In this document: positions 1-10,700 of the stretch, piece after piece | Numbering within the stretch: position 1 is the stretch's first letter | Layout: each line of letters starts with the position of its first letter | Assembly (NCBI GenBank): GCA_044359525.1 | Contig: JBIKLY010000092.1 | Location: 1 to 12,852, forward strand | Direction: 5' to 3' | Length of the DNA: 12,852 nt | From: CAJBIL01 sp044359525 | GTDB taxonomy: Bacteria; Pseudomonadota; Gammaproteobacteria; Burkholderiales; Rhodocyclaceae | The notes under the pieces: model-generated | The model's database searches: none | Told to the model about the DNA's origin: nothing | What the model saw: only the letters and a program-made list of their open reading frames with translations | Program-made: the position numbers and the translations under genes

Positions 1-98
1 GTGATCGCCGCCGTCAACGTGGTCTTGCCGTGGTCAACGTGACCAATCGTGCCGACGTTTACGTGCGGCTTCGTACGTTCGAATTTTGCCTTAGCCAT
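1..98 (-). CDS. tuf: Elongation factor Tu, N-terminal fragment (cut by window edge)
   Basis: EF-Tu is the GTPase that brings aminoacyl-tRNA to the ribosomal A site. Only the first 32 codons are present. They begin MAKAKFERTKPHVNVGTIGH and continue with the P-loop (G1) motif GHVDHGKT, which is diagnostic of EF-Tu; the remaining ~365 residues lie outside the window. The ATG at 96-98 is supported by an AAGGA Shine-Dalgarno (106-110) seven bases upstream. The gene follows fusA after only 24 nt with no terminator between them, so it is co-transcribed as the last gene of the str operon, the usual place of tufA. Many proteobacteria carry a second tuf copy near rplK; whether this genome does cannot be seen here. 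Confidence 0.97.
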   Translation of the reverse strand, partial: MAKAKFERTKPHVNVGTIGHVDHGKTTLTAAI

Positions 99-122
99 TT
101 AGATATCCTTAATAACCAATAA

Positions 123-2216
123 TTACTTCTTGTTGATCACAGCTTCGGCGACGTTCTTCGGCGCCTCAACGTAATGTTTGAATTCCATCGAGTAGGTCGC
201 ACGACCCTGCGACAACGAACGCACCGTTGTCGAGTAGCCGAACATCTCGGCCAGCGGAACCTCGGCCTTGATCGCCTTGATGCCACCGGGAATGTCTTCC
301 ATCCCCTGCACAACGCCACGCCGACCCGAAAGGTCGCCCATGATGTTGCCCATGTACTCTTCCGGCGTCTCGACTTCAACCGACATCATCGGCTCAAGCA
401 AGGTCGGCTGCGCTTTACGCAGACCTTCCTTGAAAGCCATCGAAGCCGCCATACGGAAGGCGTTTTCGTTGGAGTCAACGTCGTGATAGGAACCGTCGAA
501 CAACGTAAACTTGACGTCCACAACGGGGAAGCCAGCCAGCACGCCGCTCTTGACGCAGTCCTGAAGACCTTTGTCAACCGCCGGGATATATTCACGCGGC
601 ACCGAACCACCCTTGACCGCGTCGACAAACTCGTAGCCCTTGCCGGCTTCGTTCGGCTCGATCTTGAGCCAGACGTGGCCAAACTGGCCGCGACCGCCGG
701 ACTGCTTGACGAACTTGCCTTCCTGCTCAACGGCCTTCTTGATGCACTCACGGTAGGCCACTTGCGGTGCGCCAACGTTGGCATCAACGCCGAATTCACG
801 CTTCATACGGTCGACGATGATTTCGAGGTGCAGCTCGCCCATACCCGAAATAATGGTCTGGCCCGTCTCTTCGTCGGTGCGCACGCGGAATGACGGATCT
901 TCCTGCGCCAGACGGCTCAGGGCGATACCCATTTTTTCCTGGTCTGGCTTGGTCTTTGGCTCGACGGCAATGTGAATCACCGGCTCCGGGAAGATCATGC
1001 GCTCAAGCGTGATGATGGCCGACGGATCGCACAGCGTTTCGCCGGTCGTCACGTCTTTCAAACCGACACAAGCGGCGATGTCACCGGCCAGAACTTCCTT
1101 GATTTCCTCGCGGTTGTTCGCATGCATCTGCAGCACACGGCCGATACGCTCCTTACGCCCCTTGATCGGGTTGTAAATGGTATCGCCGGACTTCAACACG
1201 CCCGAATAAACGCGAATGAAGGTGAGCTGACCCACATACGGGTCAGTCATCAGCTTGAAGGCCAGCGCCGAGAACTTTGCGTCATCCGAAGCAACGCGCG
1301 TATCCGGGTCGCCGTTTTCCTTCAAACCATCAACCGGCGGAATATCAACTGGCGACGGCAACAGATCGATCACGGCGTCGAGCATGCGCTGCACGCCCTT
1401 GTTCTTGAATGCGGTACCGCAAAGCATCGGCTGGATTTCGCAGGCGATCGTACGATCGCGCAAACCCTTGATGATTTCCTCTTCGGTCAAATCGCCGCTT
1501 TCGAGATACTTGTTCATCATCTCTTCGGTCGATTCGGCGGCAGCCTCGATCATCTTCTCGCGCCACTCTTCGGCCTGTGCCTGAAGTTCAGCGGGAATCT
1601 CGCGATAATCGAACTTCATGCCCTGGGATGCCTCATCCCAATAGATGGCTTTCATCTTGATCAGATCAACAACGCCTTCAAAGTAATCTTCCTTGCCAAT
1701 CGGAATAACGATCGGCACGGGGTTGGCTTTGAGACGGGTACCCATCTGTTCGACAACCTTGAAGAAGTCGGCACCTTGACGGTCCATCTTGTTCACGAAA
1801 GCGAGACGCGGAACCTTGTATTTGTTGGCCTGGCGCCAAACGGTTTCGGACTGCGGCTGGACGCCACCGACAGCGCAATACACCATACAGGCGCCATCGA
1901 GAACACGCATCGAGCGCTCGACTTCAATGGTGAAGTCGACGTGTCCCGGCGTGTCAATAATGTTGATGCGGTGTTCGGGGTACTGGTTGGCCATGCCTTT
2001 CCAGAAGCACGTCGTCGCAGCGGAGGTAATCGTGATGCCACGCTCCTGCTCCTGCTCCATCCAGTCCATGGTAGCGGCGCCATCATGCACTTCACCGATT
2101 TTGTGATTAACACCGGTGTAGAACAGGATGCGCTCGGTTGCCGTTGTTTTACCGGCATCAATGTGCGCGCTGATACCGATATTGCGGTACAGGCTGATTG
2201 GGGTTTTGCGTGCCAC
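123..2216 (-). CDS. fusA: Elongation factor G (translocase GTPase)
   Basis: EF-G catalyses GTP-driven translocation of tRNA and mRNA, and takes part in ribosome recycling. The product is 697 residues (E. coli 704). The GTPase motifs are intact: G1 AHIDAGKT at 17-24, switch I RGITI at 59-63, G3 DTPGH at 88-92 and G4 NKMD at 142-145. Domain II, III, IV (around FGVDANVGAPQVAYRE) and V sequences follow in the normal order, with the domain IV loop HDVDSNENAF. The open frame extends 100 codons further upstream, but those codons overlap rpsG and are not EF-G-like. The start is therefore the GTG at 2214-2216, giving the canonical (M)ARKTPISLYRNIGI N-terminus, with a GAAGG Shine-Dalgarno (2226-2230) nine bases upstream. 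It lies 64 nt after rpsG and 24 nt before tuf. It is the standard EF-G, not the divergent second copy found in some bacteria. Confidence 0.98.
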   Translation of the reverse strand: MARKTPISLYRNIGISAHIDAGKTTATERILFYTGVNHKIGEVHDGAATMDWMEQEQERGITITSAATTCFWKGMANQYPEHRINIIDTPGHVDFTIEVERSMRVLDGACMVYCAVGGVQPQSETVWRQANKYKVPRLAFVNKMDRQGADFFKVVEQMGTRLKANPVPIVIPIGKEDYFEGVVDLIKMKAIYWDEASQGMKFDYREIPAELQAQAEEWREKMIEAAAESTEEMMNKYLESGDLTEEEIIKGLRDRTIACEIQPMLCGTAFKNKGVQRMLDAVIDLLPSPVDIPPVDGLKENGDPDTRVASDDAKFSALAFKLMTDPYVGQLTFIRVYSGVLKSGDTIYNPIKGRKERIGRVLQMHANNREEIKEVLAGDIAACVGLKDVTTGETLCDPSAIITLERMIFPEPVIHIAVEPKTKPDQEKMGIALSRLAQEDPSFRVRTDEETGQTIISGMGELHLEIIVDRMKREFGVDANVGAPQVAYRECIKKAVEQEGKFVKQSGGRGQFGHVWLKIEPNEAGKGYEFVDAVKGGSVPREYIPAVDKGLQDCVKSGVLAGFPVVDVKFTLFDGSYHDVDSNENAFRMAASMAFKEGLRKAQPTLLEPMMSVEVETPEEYMGNIMGDLSGRRGVVQGMEDIPGGIKAIKAEVPLAEMFGYSTTVRSLSQGRATYSMEFKHYVEAPKNVAEAVINKK

Positions 2217-2225
2217 AGTAGTAAA

Positions 2226-2230
2226 CCTTC
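2226..2230 (-). promoter_or_regulatory. Shine-Dalgarno that fixes the GTG start of fusA
   Basis: GAAGG on the minus strand, nine bases before the GTG at 2216. It rules out the in-frame ATG at 2516, which lies inside rpsG. No ATG is available at the conserved N-terminus. Confidence 0.75.
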
Positions 2231-2246
2231 GCGAATAAAGAACGAT

Positions 2247-2267
2247 CGCCGCAGACAAGCTGCGGCG
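2247..2267 (-). other. Stem-loop in the rpsG-fusA spacer
   Basis: A perfect 8-bp GC-rich stem (CGCCGCAG / CTGCGGCG) with a 5-nt loop (CTTGT), lying between the S7 stop and the EF-G start. It is followed by ATCGTTCTTTATTC, which has no continuous T-run. I therefore read it as an mRNA structure (processing, stability or weak pausing) rather than a terminator. The stem is seen directly; its role is inference. Confidence 0.5.
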
Positions 2268-2280
2268 CTGGAAGAGGGTC

Positions 2281-2751
2281 TTAGAAGCGGAAGTGCGCGA
2301 ACGCTTTGTTGGCTTCAGCCATGCGGTGCACTTCGTCGCGTTTTTTGACGGCGCCACCACGGTTTTCCGCGGCTTCGAGCATTTCGGCAGCCAGGCGCTG
2401 ACCCATCGACTTTTCCGAACGCTTGCGGGCAGACTCACGCAGCCAGCGCATGGCGAGCGCCATACGACGACTCGGACGGACTTCAACCGGCACCTGATAG
2501 TTGGCACCGCCAACACGGCGGCTCTTCACTTCAACCAGCGGCTTGATATTACCGATGGCCAGGGCAAACACTTCGAGCGGATCCTTGCCGCCTTTAGCGA
2601 CAACCAGATCGAACGCACCATAAACAATACGCTCGGCAACCGACTTCTTGCCGCTCATCATGATGGTGTTAACGAATTTGGAAACATCAACGCTACCGAA
2701 CTTCGGATCCGGCAGAATATCGCGTTTTGGTACTTCACGACGACGTGGCAT
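2281..2751 (-). CDS. rpsG: 30S ribosomal protein S7
   Basis: S7 binds the 3' major domain of 16S rRNA, nucleates assembly of the 30S head and lines the E site. The 156-residue product has the family's normal length and starts MPRRREVPKRDILPDPKFGS. It contains the conserved core segment KSRRVGGANYQVPVEVRPSR and ends in NKAFAHFRF. The ATG at 2751 is preceded by an AGAGAGG Shine-Dalgarno (2760-2766). It sits 99 nt after rpsL and 64 nt before fusA in the standard str order. In E. coli S7 represses translation of its own operon by binding the rpsL-rpsG spacer; the spacer here is of similar size and structured, so the same control is likely but not shown. Confidence 0.98.
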   Translation of the reverse strand: MPRRREVPKRDILPDPKFGSVDVSKFVNTIMMSGKKSVAERIVYGAFDLVVAKGGKDPLEVFALAIGNIKPLVEVKSRRVGGANYQVPVEVRPSRRMALAMRWLRESARKRSEKSMGQRLAAEMLEAAENRGGAVKKRDEVHRMAEANKAFAHFRF

Positions 2752-2850
2752 AACAACAACCTCTCTATATACAATTCAGTTGAAGGATGGCGCAGTATGC
2801 CCACCCTCCCCGGCCGCCCATAAGGGAGCGGCCACTTACTCAGACGACGA
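2752..2850 (-). promoter_or_regulatory. Structured rpsL-rpsG intercistronic region, candidate S7 feedback site
   Basis: The spacer is 99 nt, close to the ~97-nt E. coli spacer that S7 binds. On the minus strand it folds into two hairpins. The first, at 2812-2833, has an 8-bp stem with one G-U pair (GGCCGCTC / GGGCGGCC) around a 6-nt loop. The second, at 2785-2806, has a 6-bp stem with one G-U pair (GGGTGG / CCATCC) plus a bulge and two inner pairs. The rpsG Shine-Dalgarno AGAGAGG lies just downstream at 2760-2766. The fold was drawn by hand and S7 binding is inferred by analogy. Confidence 0.45.
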
Positions 2851-3228
2851 TTAGGCCGCCTTCGGACGCTTGGTGCCGTACTTGGAACGGCTCTGCTTAC
2901 GATCCTTGACGCCCTGGGTATCCAGCGAGCCACGAACGGTGTGGTAACGCACACCAGGCAAGTCTTTTACACGGCCGCCGCGAATCAGAACAACGGAGTG
3001 CTCCTGAAGGTTGTGGCCTTCACCACCGATGTACGAAATGACTTCAAAGCCATTCGTCAGACGAACCTTGCACACTTTACGCAGTGCGGAGTTCGGCTTC
3101 TTCGGTGTCGTTGTGTAAACACGGGTGCAAACACCACGCTTTTGCGGGCAGTTCTCCAGCGCCGGAACTTTGCTTTTGCTACGCACGGCCTCGCGGGGCT
3201 TGCGTACCAGCTGGTTAATGGTTGGCAT
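2851..3228 (-). CDS. rpsL: 30S ribosomal protein S12
   Basis: S12 sits at the decoding centre and controls accuracy of tRNA selection. The product is 125 residues (E. coli 124), starting MPTINQLVRKPREAV and ending RSKYGTKRPKAA. The frame is open for 25 further codons upstream, but these are not conserved. The ATG at 3226-3228 matches the family and follows an AGGGAT Shine-Dalgarno (3235-3240). The key segment TPKKPNS has Lys43 and the GRVKDLPG loop has Lys88, both wild type, so the ribosome is predicted streptomycin-sensitive at this locus. Asp89, the usual methylthiolation site, is present. It is the first gene of the str unit, after an intrinsic terminator that closes rpoBC. Confidence 0.98.
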   Translation of the reverse strand: MPTINQLVRKPREAVRSKSKVPALENCPQKRGVCTRVYTTTPKKPNSALRKVCKVRLTNGFEVISYIGGEGHNLQEHSVVLIRGGRVKDLPGVRYHTVRGSLDTQGVKDRKQSRSKYGTKRPKAA

Positions 3229-3255
3229 ATTTCTATCCCTAAATTCACTGCAGAG

Positions 3256-3275
3256 AAAGCCGTACGAACGGCCTT
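3256..3275 (-). other. Leader stem-loop upstream of rpsL
   Basis: AAGGCCGT / ACGGCTTT forms an 8-bp stem (one G-U pair) with a TCGT loop, ending about 27 nt before the rpsL start. It follows the terminator at 3284-3313 and has no strong T-run of its own. It would be in the 5' leader of any mRNA that reads into rpsL; its function is unknown. Confidence 0.4.
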
Positions 3276-3283
3276 GCAACTGC

Positions 3284-3313
3284 AAAAAACCAAGGCGGTC
3301 CAAAGGCCGCCTT
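3284..3313 (-). terminator. Rho-independent terminator between rpoC and rpsL
   Basis: On the minus strand a stem AAGGCGG / CCGCCTT (7 bp, with two further C-G pairs inside after a one-base bulge and a TTT loop) is followed by GG and then six T residues (A-run at 3284-3289 on the plus strand). This is a standard intrinsic terminator. It lies 83 nt past the rpoC stop and 55 nt before rpsL, so it should end or attenuate rpoBC transcription and separate the rif and str units. Readthrough cannot be judged from sequence. Confidence 0.8.
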
Positions 3314-3322
3314 AGCGATTTT

Positions 3323-3331
3323 TATATAACA
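3323..3331 (-). promoter_or_regulatory. Weak extended -10 candidate upstream of the terminator
   Basis: TGTTATATA on the minus strand matches an extended -10 (TGn followed by TATATA, four of six consensus bases). No convincing -35 lies 16-18 bases upstream; a stable hairpin occupies that position. If it is active, the transcript would start near 3316 and pass the terminator before reaching rpsL. It is listed because the str unit needs a promoter if the terminator is efficient, and I found no better one in this spacer. Confidence 0.2.
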
Positions 3332-3333
3332 GA

Positions 3334-3355
3334 CCGGGGCAATGGTTAGCCCCGG
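3334..3355 (-). other. Stem-loop downstream of rpoC
   Basis: A perfect 7-bp GC stem (CCGGGGC / GCCCCGG) with an 8-nt loop. No T-run follows directly (GTCTGTTATATAAAAA), so it is not a classical terminator. It is the second of three consecutive hairpins after the rpoC stop and may protect the 3' end or cause pausing. Confidence 0.5.
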
Positions 3356-3362
3356 CCGACAA

Positions 3363-3383
3363 AGACCCGAGATTTTAGGGTCT
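3363..3383 (-). other. Stem-loop immediately after the rpoC stop
   Basis: A 6-bp stem AGACCC / GGGTCT with a 9-nt loop, starting 13 nt after the rpoC stop codon and followed by TTG. The T-run is too short to call it a terminator with confidence. It could be a weak first terminator ahead of the strong one at 3284-3313. Confidence 0.4.
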
Positions 3384-3396
3384 ATCAAGCACCAAG

Positions 3397-7608
<4,212 letters not shown>

Positions 7609-7627
7609 CTTTCACTCCGTTCCGGGT

Positions 7628-7643
7628 GAGAATCAAAATTCTC
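7628..7643 (-). other. Small perfect hairpin before rpoC
   Basis: GAGAAT / ATTCTC with a TTTG loop, lying 19 nt before the rpoC start and about 10 nt before its Shine-Dalgarno. It is 6 bp and moderately stable. It is followed by no T-run. A role in translation of rpoC or mRNA processing is possible but not shown. Confidence 0.4.
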
Positions 7644-7649
7644 GAAGCT

Positions 7650-7669
7650 GCGGCTTGCGCCGCAACCGC
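7650..7669 (-). other. GC-rich hairpin in the rpoB-rpoC spacer
   Basis: GCGG TTGC / GCAA CCGC, 8 bp with a single-base bulge and a 3-nt loop. No T-run follows. It sits with the hairpin at 7628-7643 in the 99-nt spacer between the beta and beta-prime genes. Confidence 0.4.
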
Positions 7670-7707
7670 CGTCATTCAACAGTCTGGGAAACTCGCTCAA
7701 AAACTTT

Positions 7708-10700
7708 CTAGAAACGCTCAAGATCAATATCGATCGCCAACGAGCGGATTTCCTTGACCAGCACGTTGAACGACTCCGGCATGCCGGCGTCGATCTTGTG
7801 GTCGCCCTTGACGATGTTTTCGTAGACCTTGGTCCGGCCGTTCACATCGTCCGACTTCACCGTCAGCATTTCCTGCAATACATAAGCAGCGCCGTAAGCT
7901 TCCAGTGCCCAGACTTCCATTTCGCCGAAACGCTGGCCACCGAACTGTGCCTTGCCGCCCAGCGGTTGCTGGGTCACCAGAGAGTACGGCCCGGTCGAAC
8001 GCGCATGCATCTTGTCATCAACCAGGTGATGCAGCTTCAGTACGTGCATGTAACCCACGGTGACCTGCCGTTCGAACTGCTCGCCAGTGCGGCCGTCGAA
8101 CAGCGTCATTTGGCCGGACTCAGGCATCCCGGCGAGCGTCAGCATGGCCTTGATTTCCTCTTCATTGGCGCCGTCGAACACCGGTGTCGCAAACGGCACA
8201 CCGTTTTCGAGGTTGGCGGCCATTTCCATGATTTCCTTGTCATTCAATTGACCAAGGTCCTCCGGCTTACCATTGCTGTTATAGACCTGCTCAAGGAAAC
8301 CACGCACTTCCTTCGTATTGGCCTGACGGCGCAGCATATCGCCGATTTTGAAACCAAGCCCCTTGGCCGCGAGACCAAGGTGGACTTCAAGAATCTGGCC
8401 AACGTTCATCCGCGACGGTACGCCGAGCGGATTGAGAACGATGTCGACCGGACGGCCATCGGCCATATACGGCATATCTTCGACCGGCACAATGCGCGAC
8501 ACCACGCCTTTGTTACCGTGGCGACCAGCCATCTTGTCACCCGACTGCAGACGACGCTTGACCGCAACGTAGACCTTGACCATCTTTTGCACGCCCGGCG
8601 GCAGTTCGTCGCCCTGCGTCAGCTTCTTGCGCTTCTCTTCGAAGGCGATGTCGAAGTCCTTGCGCGTCTGCTCAAGGCCTTCGCGCAGCGATTCGAGCTG
8701 TTGGGCCACATCTTCATCGGCCATGCGGATGTCAAACCAGTGATGTGGATCGATTCCGTCGATGTACTCCTTGCTGATTGCCGTACCTTTGGCCAGCTTT
8801 TTCGGGCCGCCATTGGCCGGCTTGCCGAGAATAAGCCGTTCGACACGGGCGAAGGCGTCACGTTCAACGATGCGCATCTGATCGGCGAGATCAAGCTTGT
8901 AGCCGCGCAGGTGATCGTCGATGATCGACTGGGCACGCTTGTCGCGTTCGATACCCTCACGGGTAAACACCTGTACATCGATCACGGTACCGGCGATACC
9001 GGACTGCACGCGCAGTGACGTATCCTTCACATCCGAGGCTTTTTCACCGAAGATCGCGCGCAGCAACTTCTCTTCCGGCGTCAGTTGGGTCTCGCCCTTC
9101 GGCGTCACTTTACCAACCAGCACATCGCCGGCTTCAACTTCGGCACCGATGTAAACGATGCCCGACTCGTCGAGACGCGACAGTTGCGACTCACCAAGCG
9201 ACGCGATGTCGCGAGTAATTTCTTCCGGCCCCAGCTTGGTGTCACGTGCGACGATCGTCAGTTCCTCGATATGGATCGAAGTAAAACGGTCTTCGGCAAC
9301 GACACGCTCGGAGATGAGGATCGAATCCTCGAAGTTGTAACCGTTCCATGGCATGAACGCGACCAGCATGTTCTGACCGAGAGCCAGTTCACCCTTGTCG
9401 GTCGATGCGCCGTCAGCCACCACATCACCCTTGGCGATAATGTCTCCCACACGGACCAGCGGACGCTGGTTGATGTTGGTGTTCTGATTGGAACGGGTGT
9501 ACTTGACCAGGTTGTAAATATCGACGCCAACTTCGCCGGCGACGGTTTCTTCATCATTGACTCGAACGACAACACGCGAAGCGTCAACGTAGTCAACCAC
9601 ACCACCACGCAATGCCTGCACCGCCGTACCCGAGTCAACCGCAACCGTGCGTTCGATGCCGGTACCGACCACTGCCTTTTCCGGACGCAAACAAGGCACT
9701 GCCTGACGCTGCATGTTGGCGCCCATCAGCGCGCGGTTCGCATCGTCATGCTCAAGGAAAGGAATCAGCGAAGCAGCGACCGAAACGATCTGCCCCGGTG
9801 CAACGTCCATGTATTGAACGCGCGACGGTTCAGCAAGAATCGTTTCGCCCTTCGCACGGCAAGTCACCAGATCGTCAGAAAGTGTACCGATATTGTCGAG
9901 CGCCGAGTTGGCCTGGGCGATGATGAAACCGCCCTCTTCAATGGCCGAAAGATAGTCGATCTGATCCGTCACCTTGCCGTCGTTAACCTTGCGGTACGGC
10001 GTTTCAAGGAAACCATAACCGTTGGTACGCGCAAACAGCGCCAACGAGTTGATCAGACCGATGTTCGGGCCTTCCGGTGTTTCGATCGGGCAAACACGAC
10101 CGTAGTGCGTCGGATGCACGTCACGCACTTCAAAGCCAGCACGTTCGCGTGTCAAACCGCCCGGTCCAAGTGCCGAAACACGGCGCTTATGCGTAATTTC
10201 CGACAGCGGATTGGTCTGGTCCATGAACTGCGAAAGCTGGCTGGAACCGAAGAATTCCTTGATCGCGGCACTGATCGGCTTGGCATTGATCAGGTCGTGT
10301 GGCATCAGATTATCGGACTCAGCCTGCGACAGACGCTCGCGAACAGCACGTTCAACGCGCACAAGTCCGGCGCGGAACTGATTCTCGGCAAGTTCGCCGA
10401 CCGAGCGTACACGACGGTTGCCGAGGTGGTCGATGTCATCGATTTCACCACGGCCATTGCGCAACTCGACGAGGATCTTGATCACTTCAACGATATCGCG
10501 CGGGCTCAACGTCAGTTGCGGACGAACCTCGCACACTACATTGAGACTCTTCAGCTGAGCGGCCAGGGTCAACGCGTCGGCCTCGGTCAGATTTTCTGCA
10601 ACGGCGCGCCAGCCATAGGAAAGCTCGGAGAGCAGCTGCTCAACGGCAGCAGCAGAGCCGCCAGCCGCATCGTTGATCGCGGTAATGATCGACTCGTGCT

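Noticed and set aside
972..2348. 458-codon plus-strand open frame opposite fusA
   Set aside because: Shadow of EF-G; no recognisable domain and it runs across the rpsG-fusA boundary.
2217..2516. 100-codon N-terminal extension of fusA
   Set aside because: It overlaps rpsG out of frame, and its Arg/Ser-rich sequence is not part of EF-G; the GTG at 2216 has a Shine-Dalgarno and gives the canonical N-terminus.
3229..3303. 25-codon N-terminal extension of rpsL
   Set aside because: Not conserved in S12 and it would translate through the terminator arm; the ATG at 3228 has its own Shine-Dalgarno and family-typical start.
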